A stretch of DNA of 7,066 bases from Chitinophagaceae bacterium UBA5175 (GCA_002413325.1 DHWT01000016.1:1-7066); one strand, 5' to 3'. Positions 1 to 7,012 are shown, numbered from the stretch's first letter. Notes: generated by a model not told the origin, from the letters alone. Made by a program: numbers and translations.

Positions 1-16
1 TTGAATATGTAAAAGT

Positions 17-49
17 AAAAATAAAAAGCCTGCCCGGAACCCGGGCAGG
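17..49 (-). terminator. Rho-independent terminator after the outer-membrane barrel gene
   Basis: A perfect 9-bp GC-rich stem (CCTGCCCGG at 29-37 with CCGGGCAGG at 41-49) closes a 3-nt loop. Read on the minus strand it is followed by C and then TTTTTATTTTT (27-17), the classic intrinsic-terminator pattern. The stem begins 24 nt beyond the TAG stop of the minus-strand barrel gene, so it ends that transcript. On the plus-strand side the flank is only ACTTTATTCTC, a much weaker U-tract, so I call it minus-strand only. Confidence 0.92.
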
Positions 50-73
50 ACTTTATTCTCTAAAACACCACAA

Positions 74-2527
74 CTAATTATTTCCACCCTTTTTTAAACG
101 GTTCGATTCATCATCTGCCCCACCTGAATGGCGGTTATTCCTTGCGCCCTGAACCACTTTACCAAAACGGTATGTAAATGTGAGACTCAGCTGCCGGGTG
201 TCTCTGGTATTATAAAAAGTAGCCTCGGTCTGCTGGAAGTCAATACTTCCCCTCACCTGCTGCGTATAAAAGATATCGCGCAGGCCCAGTTTCAGGCTTC
301 CTTTTTCTTTCATGATCTGTTTGGCTATGGCGGCCGAGGTTTGTCCCAGGGGTTGGATATAGACCTGACCTTCGATACCACGGGTCCGGTACCAGCCGGA
401 TAATTCAGCGCTCCAGCCCCTGCTGAACTTAAACATGTTGGTCATATTTCCCATGCCGGTTATGGCTTCCACGTTCAGGGCTTCGCCATAAAGTTCTCCG
501 GTGAAATGATTGTAATTCACGTTCATATAAACCGTGGTTGTCCACCATTTGGTCAGCGGCATATTGAAGCTGACCGCAAGGCCCCCGCTCTCCCTTTTGC
601 CGATATTTCCCCGACGAACGATCGTTGCATGGCCATCCTGCTGGAATGTTTCAGCAAAGAAATTCTGCGTATTGCTGTAATTCAGGGTTGTGGTCAATGC
701 GTTGTGATAGGTGTGCGACAATTCAATATTGGTGCTGATTTGTGGCTGCAGGTACGGGTTCCCCGCCTGATAGGTATATTCATCCAGGAAAAATAAAAAC
801 GGGTTCAGGTCGCCATAATCCGGCCGGTCAATGCGCCTTCCAAAATTGAAATTGAAGGTATTCTTATCATTCAGCTCATAGGTAACATATGCTGTAGGGA
901 ATGCATTGACATAAGATTTTTTGAATGAAGAATCATTGTTTTTTATAGTATATATATTTCCATACTGGTGGCCGTCGTAATTGGTATTTTCCACCCGGAG
1001 TCCGGCCTGGAAATTCCATTTCTTATATTTTTTTGTCAGGTTGATATAGGCCGCATTGATATTTTCATGGTAAACAAAATAATTGGTCTTGGTCGTATCC
1101 GGCATATATTCCGTTCCGCTTACATTAAAATAATTTGCTTTGTTATCTGTGGCTACAAAACTGGTCTTCAGTCCGGCCTCCAGTTTAAAGTCATGCTGGA
1201 AAGGATGTGAATAGTCCGTTTTGAAACTGTAGATATTGATGGTGGAAGGCAGGTCCCCGCTTAGGGTATTCGAATCCAGGGGTGTCATGGCCGGGTCATA
1301 CGTGTTGTTCTGGAACAACTGGCTGCTCGAAGATTTGTAATAGATATAATCCAGGTCTGCCGTAAGTTCCCGCCCGCTGGAATCAAACTGTCTCCTGAAA
1401 TTCAGGTTCATGGCACCATTGGACCAGAGGCTTTGCATATTACCAAACGACTGCACGAGGGAGTCTGTAACCTTATTTCCATCTTTTAATGAAATATAGC
1501 TCTGTGAATTATTCGTTTCATCATTCTGGTAGCCGCTGAGTACAATGCCCAGGGTCGTTTTGCTGTCCAGGAAATAATCCATACCCACTTTTAAATTCAA
1601 CTCGGGAGAACGGAATATCATATGCGTATTCTGCGTGAATATGGAATTGATTTGTTTATCACCCGCATTCAGGTAATTCCGGTTGATGTCCAGGTTCTGA
1701 AATCCCTGCCAGTAAGTATATCCCCCGTTAAAGAAAATATTGAATTGATTCACCCGGTAATTCAGGTTCAGGCTGCCGCCCGGTTTTGCATATTCACCCT
1801 GGGTATAGGTCATCGTAGTGGATCCGTTGAACCCCCGGGCTTTATTTTTCTTTGTTTTGATATTGATGATCCCCGAATTACCGGCCGCATCATATTTAGC
1901 TGAAGGATTGCTCATGATTTCCAGCTGGTCAATGGCAGAAGAAGGCAGACTTTTTAGATACACCGCCAGCTGGGCCCCGGTCATATAAGTTGGCCGGTCA
2001 TCAATCATGATGGTCACTCCCTGTTTTCCCTTAAGGCTGATATTTCCGTCCTTATCAACGGATACGCCCGGGGATTTTTCAAGAACATCCATTACGGAGG
2101 TTCCGGAATTAGCCGGAGAAGCGTCCACATTCACCACGATCCGGTCAGATTTCTGTTCGATAAATGGTTTTTTAAACACCACGGCAACGGACTGCAGTTC
2201 GGTATTTTGTTTTTTCATGATCTGAACAGGCAGTTCAAACGTATTCAATCCGGCCCCGATCGTAAAGACTTCGCTACTCAGGGGGCTGTGCCCGATGGCC
2301 GAAATATATACCTGATAAGATCCTGCCGGAACTGCGATAAAACGGAAATGACCTTCTTTATCGCTCATTGAAGTTTTAAAAGGAATGCTATCGGTTCCTT
2401 TCACCAGGGAAACACTTGCGGACTCCAGGGGCTTGCTATTTTCATCCCGGACGGACCCTTTAATAATTGTTTGGGCATTTAAATAGCCGGAAAAGGCCAA
2501 AAGCAGCAGGGTTGTAATGATTTTCAT
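74..2527 (-). CDS. TonB-dependent receptor-like outer-membrane beta-barrel protein (PF14905 type)
   Basis: This 817-residue protein is predicted to lie in the outer membrane. Residues 1-18 form a signal peptide ending LNA before QT. Residues 20-103 resemble the carboxypeptidase regulatory-like (CarboxypepD_reg) beta-sandwich that Bacteroidota receptors carry at the N-terminus. A plug-like region follows, with the conserved NPSAKYDAAGNSGIINI motif at 207-223. The rest is a beta-barrel rich in alternating aromatic strands, including RIDRPDYGDLNPF (565-577) and GNPYLQPQ (589-596), hallmarks of the 'outer membrane beta-barrel family protein' group. The last strand ends TYRFGK at 785-790. A 27-residue polar tail (SGGADDESNR core) follows, longer than usual after a terminal barrel strand. 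I see no clear TonB box and no adjacent SusD gene, so substrate and TonB dependence are unknown. The start is supported by the signal peptide directly after ATG. It has its own terminator and probably its own promoter. Confidence 0.93.
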   Translation of the reverse strand: MKIITTLLLLAFSGYLNAQTIIKGSVRDENSKPLESASVSLVKGTDSIPFKTSMSDKEGHFRFIAVPAGSYQVYISAIGHSPLSSEVFTIGAGLNTFELPVQIMKKQNTELQSVAVVFKKPFIEQKSDRIVVNVDASPANSGTSVMDVLEKSPGVSVDKDGNISLKGKQGVTIMIDDRPTYMTGAQLAVYLKSLPSSAIDQLEIMSNPSAKYDAAGNSGIINIKTKKNKARGFNGSTTMTYTQGEYAKPGGSLNLNYRVNQFNIFFNGGYTYWQGFQNLDINRNYLNAGDKQINSIFTQNTHMIFRSPELNLKVGMDYFLDSKTTLGIVLSGYQNDETNNSQSYISLKDGNKVTDSLVQSFGNMQSLWSNGAMNLNFRRQFDSSGRELTADLDYIYYKSSSSQLFQNNTYDPAMTPLDSNTLSGDLPSTINIYSFKTDYSHPFQHDFKLEAGLKTSFVATDNKANYFNVSGTEYMPDTTKTNYFVYHENINAAYINLTKKYKKWNFQAGLRVENTNYDGHQYGNIYTIKNNDSSFKKSYVNAFPTAYVTYELNDKNTFNFNFGRRIDRPDYGDLNPFLFFLDEYTYQAGNPYLQPQISTNIELSHTYHNALTTTLNYSNTQNFFAETFQQDGHATIVRRGNIGKRESGGLAVSFNMPLTKWWTTTVYMNVNYNHFTGELYGEALNVEAITGMGNMTNMFKFSRGWSAELSGWYRTRGIEGQVYIQPLGQTSAAIAKQIMKEKGSLKLGLRDIFYTQQVRGSIDFQQTEATFYNTRDTRQLSLTFTYRFGKVVQGARNNRHSGGADDESNRLKKGGNN

Positions 2528-2563
2528 GTTTCAAAGTTTAGCTTGGTACTATTGTTCGATAGT

Positions 2564-2602
2564 TACAAGTCAAAGATTAGTACTAAGTATAACATAGAAC
2601 AA
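2564..2602 (-). promoter_or_regulatory. Candidate promoter of the outer-membrane barrel gene
   Basis: On the minus strand, TAATCTTTG (2579-2571) resembles the Bacteroidota -7 element TAnnTTTG with one extra spacer base. A TTG (2602-2600) lies 20 nt upstream of it, where the -33 element is expected. Transcription would start near 2564-2567, leaving a leader of about 35-40 nt. This is pattern matching only. A second TAAACTTTG (2540-2532) lies 4 nt before the ATG and could be an alternative element. Confidence 0.35.
2577..2586. repeat. 10-bp perfect palindrome over the barrel-gene promoter
   Basis: TTAGTACTAA is a perfect palindrome overlapping the upstream edge of the candidate -7 element. A shorter inverted repeat, ACTAT (2548-2552) and ATAGT (2559-2563) with a 6-nt gap, lies just downstream in what would be the 5' leader. 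Either could be an operator. No regulator gene lies in the window, and AT-rich palindromes of this size also occur by chance. Confidence 0.3.
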
Positions 2603-2736
2603 TGCAATGTGTTAGAAGGCTGATTTTATTGATAACCGGAAAAAGCCTTATAAATCATTGGACGCAATCCTTTGAAAGATGTTGCAGTCCCCCCTGCCTT
2701 TTAATGGGAGGAAGGACGGGATTGGCTGACCAGCGG

Positions 2737-4035
2737 TCAGTTCTTCGGCAGTTTGGATGCCTGGGTGGTCGTATACTGTTTTTTAAGGAAATAGTAGAGC
2801 AATCCCCCTCCGAAAACGAGCAGGGTGGATATGATTTCAGCCTGAGTTGGATGAAATCCAAAGATGGAATACCGGGTATTGACCCTGATTTTTTCTATTA
2901 AAAACCGTTCAATCCCATTGATGAAGAGGTAAAAGGCAAAGAGCGTACCCGGTACGCGCATTTTTTTACGCAGGGACCAGATCAGGAAAAATAATCCGAC
3001 GCAAACGATGGTCTCATAAAAGGGGGTGGGAAATACCGGTAACGGAAGATAACTGCAATAAGGGCCGCTACAGCCGGGAATTTTTACACCTTCCCCGATT
3101 ACATTATGCGGGTAGGTATAGCCGAATAACCAGTTTGGAAGAAAAGAAGGCCCTTTTAAAGCCAGGTGGGGAACGTTTAAAGAGCCGAACTGGCTCAAAT
3201 AAAAATCACTGTTTTTTGCGACTTCCTCCTGAAAAATCTGTGCGGAACCCGGAATGGTTTTCAGATCCGGCCCCACGGCATATGCGCTGTTCACGATACC
3301 CCAGTCTCCGTCTCCCGCAACCTGGCATCCGATCCTGCCGGTTCCATAAGCCAGCATGAGTGCCGGCGCTGCGGCATCGTTCAAATGCCAGAACCCGATT
3401 TTATGTTTGCGGGCATAATACCAGATAGCCAGGGCTGCCATGATCAGACCGCCGTAAAAAGTAAGTCCGCTGAAGGAAATCAGGGATTGCACCGGATTTT
3501 TTATGAAGTCATCCCAGGTTTCAAGACTGTTAAAAATTTTTGCGCCCAGGAACCCGAACAGGGCTGCAAAAATGACGATATCCCCTACCCGGTCGTGCGG
3601 CCAGATGCGGATCTTTCTTTCCTCCGGAACCGGTAATTTCTGCTTATTCTTTTCACGCCATTTTAAACCGGCAAAGACCAGTCCCAGGGCAAGACCCGCC
3701 CAGCCGTTTCCTGCGGAAGAAAAAATAAAATCTGCCGGGTTCTGATTCAAAGAGGTATCCGCCGTGAACAGTCCGATGATTTTATATCCGATCAAAAAAC
3801 CCAGGATGAAATTGGTTAACAGTTCTCCCGGGCTGGCGATTTTACCTGCAACAATGGTTTCTTCTTCCGCCTCCAGGAGACCCTGTCTTTCTTTTCGCTT
3901 CAGTTCCGCGGTAAGCACAGCGGCAGCGCCGATAAAGGAAAGCGCCACAAAAAAACCAAAGGAATTAACAAAATGAAGGAACTTTAAATCCAGTCCAAAT
4001 AAGTCCTTAACAGCGTAATATAAATTCGGATACAT
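2737..4035 (-). CDS. lgt: Prolipoprotein diacylglyceryl transferase
   Basis: Lgt moves the diacylglyceryl group of phosphatidylglycerol onto the lipobox cysteine of prolipoproteins at the inner membrane, the first step of lipoprotein maturation. The 432-residue product has several hydrophobic segments, roughly at 20-43, 73-91, 108-124, 150-168, 188-207, 222-238, 341-356, 363-380 and 399-417. Recognisable Lgt elements are SGLTFYGGLI (189-198), the signature GRIGCQVAGDGDWG (233-246), FPTPFYE (335-341) and ERFLIEKIRVN (376-386), which aligns with the region of essential Arg239 in E. coli. It is much longer than E. coli Lgt (about 290 residues). The extra length is a charged segment at 44-72 and a loop at about 247-334 containing CSGPYC (322-327), features I associate with Bacteroidota homologues. 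The signature Asn is Cys237, and the E. coli His103 position reads Tyr194. The N-terminus MYPNLYY and the absence of a better start support this ATG. A small hairpin (2726-2740) overlaps the stop but has no U-tract. Confidence 0.93.
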   Translation of the reverse strand: MYPNLYYAVKDLFGLDLKFLHFVNSFGFFVALSFIGAAAVLTAELKRKERQGLLEAEEETIVAGKIASPGELLTNFILGFLIGYKIIGLFTADTSLNQNPADFIFSSAGNGWAGLALGLVFAGLKWREKNKQKLPVPEERKIRIWPHDRVGDIVIFAALFGFLGAKIFNSLETWDDFIKNPVQSLISFSGLTFYGGLIMAALAIWYYARKHKIGFWHLNDAAAPALMLAYGTGRIGCQVAGDGDWGIVNSAYAVGPDLKTIPGSAQIFQEEVAKNSDFYLSQFGSLNVPHLALKGPSFLPNWLFGYTYPHNVIGEGVKIPGCSGPYCSYLPLPVFPTPFYETIVCVGLFFLIWSLRKKMRVPGTLFAFYLFINGIERFLIEKIRVNTRYSIFGFHPTQAEIISTLLVFGGGLLYYFLKKQYTTTQASKLPKN

Positions 4036-4076
4036 AGGAGTTGCAAGATAAGGTTAAAAACCTGAGAGAAGCTTCG

Positions 4077-4084
4077 TATCCTTG
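4077..4084 (+). promoter_or_regulatory. Candidate -7 element for the dehydrogenase gene in the divergent spacer
   Basis: TATCCTTG differs from the Bacteroidota -7 consensus TAnnTTTG at one base and lies 17 nt before the ATG at 4102, giving a leader of about 12 nt. No TTTG is evident at the -33 distance. The 66-bp spacer must hold promoters for both divergent genes. For lgt only a poorer TTATCTTG (4050-4043, minus strand) is visible. The spacer also has a small inverted repeat AGGTT-AAA-AACCT (4051-4063) and the palindrome GAAGCTTC (4068-4075), of unknown meaning. Confidence 0.3.
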
Positions 4085-4101
4085 CCTGAAATTGAGAGCC
4101 T

Positions 4102-4998
4102 ATGCAAAAAATTGCTGTCATTGGTGCCGGTACGATGGGGAATGGTATCGCCCATGTTTTTGCCCAATATGGTTTTCAGGTTCACCTGGTAGATCTACGT
4201 GGGGAACAATTGGAAAAAGCCCTGGCGACCATTTCAAAAAACCTCGACAGGCAGGTGCAGAAAGGGACGCTCCCTGCTGAAGAAAAATCTAATATACTCG
4301 GTCGCATTCGTCCTGTACAGGTGATCAGGGACGGTGTCCGGGAAGCTGGTCTTATTATTGAAGCTGCCACAGAAAATGAAGCCATCAAAATGCAGATTTT
4401 TCGCGAGCTGGATGAACTGGCTTTGCCCGAAGCCATTTTAGCCAGTAATACTTCTTCCATATCCATCACCCGGATTGCTGCGGTCACCAGTCGCCCCCAG
4501 CAGGTGATTGGGATGCATTTCATGAACCCGGTACCGCTGATGAAACTGGTGGAAGTGATCAATGGATATGCAACGAAGCCCACCGTTACGGAAAAAATAA
4601 TAGAACTGTCTGTGCAATTGGGAAAAACACCCTGTGTTGTGAATGATTATCCGGGATTTATTTCAAACCGCATCCTGATGCCGATGATCAATGAAGCGAT
4701 CCTCAGCCTGCAGGAGGGTGTTGCATCTGTTGAAGCCATCGATACGGTCATGAAACTGGGTATGGCCCATCCCATGGGCCCTTTGCAGCTGGCTGATTTT
4801 ATCGGGCTCGATGTTTGTCTCGCTATCTTGAAAGTCCTACAGGAAGGATTTGGTAATCCCAAATATGCACCTGCAACATTATTGGTAAATATGGTGGCTG
4901 CCGGTAATCTGGGCGTAAAATCCGGCGGCGGGTTTTACAATTATCGCAGCGGGTTAAAAGAACTTGTGGTCAGTGAGAAATTCAGAACGGCTCACTGA
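4102..4998 (+). CDS. hbd: 3-hydroxyacyl-CoA (3-hydroxybutyryl-CoA) dehydrogenase
   Basis: A cytosolic NAD(P)-dependent enzyme that interconverts 3-hydroxyacyl-CoA and 3-oxoacyl-CoA, as in beta-oxidation or short-chain acyl-CoA metabolism. Its 298 residues match the usual monofunctional length (about 280-300). The Rossmann dinucleotide-binding motif is GAGTMGNGIA (8-17), with Asp31 at the end of the second strand, as in NAD-preferring members. The catalytic core includes SNTSSI (115-120), GMHFMNPVP with His139, and KLVEVI with Glu151, the expected His-Glu pair. GFISNR (185-190) and the C-terminal helical domain follow, ending with GVKSGGGFYNY (271-281). No hydratase domain is fused, so it is not FadB- or FadJ-like. 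Chain-length preference cannot be read from the sequence. It stands alone, with no thiolase, hydratase or acyl-CoA dehydrogenase beside it, so its pathway is open. The ATG directly precedes the Rossmann strand (MQKIAVIGAG), so the start is secure. There is no Shine-Dalgarno sequence. Confidence 0.93.
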   Translation: MQKIAVIGAGTMGNGIAHVFAQYGFQVHLVDLRGEQLEKALATISKNLDRQVQKGTLPAEEKSNILGRIRPVQVIRDGVREAGLIIEAATENEAIKMQIFRELDELALPEAILASNTSSISITRIAAVTSRPQQVIGMHFMNPVPLMKLVEVINGYATKPTVTEKIIELSVQLGKTPCVVNDYPGFISNRILMPMINEAILSLQEGVASVEAIDTVMKLGMAHPMGPLQLADFIGLDVCLAILKVLQEGFGNPKYAPATLLVNMVAAGNLGVKSGGGFYNYRSGLKELVVSEKFRTAH

Positions 4999-5010
4999 TC
5001 CTTGAGTTTT
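4968..5010 (+). terminator. Possible terminator hairpin over the dehydrogenase stop codon
   Basis: TCAGTGAG (4970-4977) pairs perfectly with CTCACTGA (4991-4998), extendable by a G-T and a G-C pair to GGTCAGTGAG/CTCACTGATC. The loop is 13 nt. The right arm contains the TGA stop, and the stem is followed by CTTGAGTTTT (5001-5010), a modest U-tract. It lies where convergent hbd and ribD transcripts meet, 32 bp apart, and on the minus strand it is followed by a CTTTT-containing stretch, so it might act in both directions. The large loop and short T-run keep confidence moderate. Confidence 0.45.
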
Positions 5011-5030
5011 CACCCGCCTTCGCCATGTTG

Positions 5031-6125
5031 CTACGGGAAAAGCATTTTGGGATTCCTATAATAACTCACCTGGTCCGGGCCGTAGGTTTCAGATTTTACA
5101 AATTGTGCATTCCCTAATTGAGGCGATGGTATGCCCCCGGGTAATAGGAGTTCCTGGTTGGTAAGGATACGGATTTCATCCCAGGAACCTGCGTTTATAA
5201 AAGATTGCAGCAGTTTGGCGCCGCCTTCCACGAGCAGGCTCATGATCTGTAAAGAATGGAGGGCCGACAGGATGGAGGCCGGATCTGGTCTTTCCAAAGG
5301 TATTTTTTTAAAGATCAGGTCTCCGGAAAGGCTGTCTTTTTTCCCGTTCAGAATGATGGTGGGAGCAGTTCCGTCAAATATATTCAGGGAAACCGGGAGC
5401 CTGAGCTGATGATCCACCACGATACGTACCGGATTCTTCCCGGTCCATAAACGCGCGGTCAGTTGTGGATTATCCAGCATGGCTGTATTTGTTCCGATCA
5501 GGATACCGGCCTCCTCCGTTCTCCATTTATGTACAAGCCGGTTGGACCAGGCATTGGAGATCCCGGTTCGTTTGCCCTGCTCCGCCGCAATTTTGTGATT
5601 GGCTGACTCGGCCCATTTCAAAATTATATAGGGCCGTTTATTCAGGTGAAATGTAAAAAAACGGTGGTTCTTTTCTTTTGCCAGATCCTCCAGTACCGGG
5701 AATTCTACTGCCACCCCCTGAGTCCGTAACTTTTCTATTCCCTTCCCGTCGACCAGGGGAAACGGATCCCGGCAGCCAATGACTGTCTTTTTAATTTTCT
5801 CTCCCAGGATCAGTTCGGTGCAGGGCGGCGTTTTACCATAATGACAGCAGGGTTCCAGGGAAACATACAGTGTGGAAGAAGGAATCAGGACCCGGTCGGC
5901 TGATTTCACCGACTGTATGCAGTTGACTTCTGCATGGGGTCCCCCGTAAATTCCATGGTATCCCTCTCCAATAATCCGCCCATCATGAACCAGTATGGCG
6001 CCCACCAGGGGATTGGGCGCAGTGTAACCTGCACCCAGGTCTGCCAGCTGCAAACATCTTTGCATGAAAACAGCATGTGGGGTATGTTCCATGAATTGTG
6101 CCGGAAAGTAAACGGGAGTGGTCAT
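5031..6125 (-). CDS. ribD: Bifunctional riboflavin biosynthesis deaminase/reductase RibD
   Basis: RibD performs two cytosolic steps of riboflavin synthesis: zinc-dependent deamination of the pyrimidine product of GTP cyclohydrolase II, then NADPH-dependent reduction of its ribose. The 364-residue protein has both domains. The deaminase (about 18-150) shows PNPLVGA (37-43), HAE (64-66) and PCCHYGKTPPC (92-102); zinc ligands are expected to be His64, Cys93 and Cys102, with Glu66 catalytic. The reductase (about 164-360) shows RPYIILKWAES (164-174), GTNTAMLDNPQLTAR (211-225) and LVEGGAKLLQSFI (298-310). Where many homologues have a Ser-x-Asp-Gly type sequence after the first strand, this one has SANHKIA (174-180). 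Met12 (codon 6090-6092) is a plausible alternative start: homologues usually begin only about 10-15 residues before the RCLQLA helix. Other riboflavin genes are not adjacent. The gene is divergent from prmC across 32 bp; its promoter is not clear. Confidence 0.95.
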   Translation of the reverse strand: MTTPVYFPAQFMEHTPHAVFMQRCLQLADLGAGYTAPNPLVGAILVHDGRIIGEGYHGIYGGPHAEVNCIQSVKSADRVLIPSSTLYVSLEPCCHYGKTPPCTELILGEKIKKTVIGCRDPFPLVDGKGIEKLRTQGVAVEFPVLEDLAKEKNHRFFTFHLNKRPYIILKWAESANHKIAAEQGKRTGISNAWSNRLVHKWRTEEAGILIGTNTAMLDNPQLTARLWTGKNPVRIVVDHQLRLPVSLNIFDGTAPTIILNGKKDSLSGDLIFKKIPLERPDPASILSALHSLQIMSLLVEGGAKLLQSFINAGSWDEIRILTNQELLLPGGIPSPQLGNAQFVKSETYGPDQVSYYRNPKMLFP

Positions 6126-6145
6126 GGCTGCAATTTAAATCATTG

Positions 6146-6153
6146 TAAGTTTG
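6146..6153 (+). promoter_or_regulatory. Perfect TAnnTTTG -7 element directly before prmC
   Basis: TAAGTTTG matches the Bacteroidota -7 consensus exactly and ends 4 nt before the prmC ATG. Transcription would therefore begin at or within a base or two of the start codon, giving a leaderless or nearly leaderless mRNA. No clear TTTG lies at the -33 distance (about 6121-6130), which lowers confidence. Confidence 0.5.
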
Positions 6154-6157
6154 CCGG

Positions 6158-7012
6158 ATGACAATAGAATCTGCAAACCGGTTACTCATCGCATCCCTCA
6201 CCGGTATGTACGACGAACGGGAAGCAGCCTCGGTCAGTTCTCTGGTCATGGAACGCCTTACGGGAATGCCGAAAAGTTTGCGTGTGCTACATAAAACGGA
6301 ACCGTTCATGCAGCAGCAGGAGGAGCTGTTCGGTCAATACCTGGCAGACTTACTTAAAAGCCGCCCGGTGCAGTATGTCCTGAACGAAGCCTGGTTCGGT
6401 CCCCTGCCTTTTTATGTGGATGAACAGGTGCTGATTCCCCGTCCGGAAACGGAAGAACTGGTCGACTGGCTGTTGAAAGATCAGGTTTCCGGGGAACCGG
6501 GATTACGGGTTCTTGATATAGGTACCGGAAGCGGATGCATACCGGTGTATATCAAAAAAAAGCGGCCGGACTTCCAGGTGATGGCGTTGGACATCAGTGA
6601 AGCGGCCCTGGATATTGCTAAAAAAAACAGCGGGATCCATGGTGTGGAAATAGAATTTATATCTGGTGATATCCGCATACCAGAGCAATGGAACAAAATA
6701 CCGGCGATGGACCTCCTCATCAGCAATCCTCCCTATATACCTGAAAAGCAGAAGCAGGTCCTGGAAAAACATGTGAGGGACTTTGAACCGTCCCTGGCGC
6801 TATTTGTGCCGGATGAAGACCCGATCCTTTTTTATAAAATAATCGGGGATTTCGCCATCCGAAAATTGCGGCCGGGCGGCACGCTTTATTTAGAGATCCA
6901 CCACGATTATGCCCGGGATATCATACAGTGGTACCAGGGAAAGGGATTTGTTCCAGAATTAAAAAAGGACTTCTCCGGTAAGCACAGGATGATAAAAGCG
7001 GGCCGGCCATGA
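6158..7012 (+). CDS. prmC: Peptide chain release factor N5-glutamine methyltransferase (PrmC/HemK)
   Basis: PrmC uses S-adenosylmethionine to methylate the glutamine of the GGQ motif in release factors RF1 and RF2, which improves translation termination. The 284-residue length is typical. A helical N-terminal domain that binds the release factor (about 1-85) leads into IPRPETEELV (93-102), the family linker motif. The Rossmann methyltransferase fold then shows DIGTGSG (120-126) for SAM binding, an acidic residue at the end of the second strand (Asp145), and the catalytic NPPY (190-193) that holds the target glutamine. The N-terminus MTIESANRLL, with a downstream YDEREA motif, resembles Bacteroidota homologues, which supports this ATG over later ones even though it lies only 4 nt from the -7 element. 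There is no Shine-Dalgarno sequence. It is divergent from ribD. The gene after it has its own promoter candidate. Confidence 0.95.
   Translation: MTIESANRLLIASLTGMYDEREAASVSSLVMERLTGMPKSLRVLHKTEPFMQQQEELFGQYLADLLKSRPVQYVLNEAWFGPLPFYVDEQVLIPRPETEELVDWLLKDQVSGEPGLRVLDIGTGSGCIPVYIKKKRPDFQVMALDISEAALDIAKKNSGIHGVEIEFISGDIRIPEQWNKIPAMDLLISNPPYIPEKQKQVLEKHVRDFEPSLALFVPDEDPILFYKIIGDFAIRKLRPGGTLYLEIHHDYARDIIQWYQGKGFVPELKKDFSGKHRMIKAGRP

Noticed and set aside
74..2527. SusC/SusD-type polysaccharide utilisation locus
   Set aside because: The barrel protein is of the PF14905 type rather than SusC. No SusD, glycoside hydrolase or sigma/anti-sigma pair is present.
2616..2740. Possible terminator for lgt
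   Set aside because: The hairpin CTGACC-AGC-GGTCAG (2726-2740) has no U-tract after it on the minus strand. The AAGGCT/AGCCTT pairing (2616-2649) has a 23-nt loop and a short stem. Neither is good enough to call.
2602..2901. Plus-strand open frame of 99 codons over the lgt 3' end and the barrel-lgt spacer
   Set aside because: Most of it is antisense to lgt, it has no recognisable motif, and its composition looks like a shadow frame. The minus-strand frame at 2655-2861 is rejected for the same reason.
4041..4280. Plus-strand frame overlapping the start of the dehydrogenase gene
   Set aside because: It is out of frame with hbd, starts at a TTG, and its translation has no domain. hbd has clear motifs from its first residues.
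5983..6309. Minus-strand frame across the ribD-prmC junction
   Set aside because: It runs antisense to the prmC start and out of frame with ribD. Both genes have strong family motifs, so this is a shadow.
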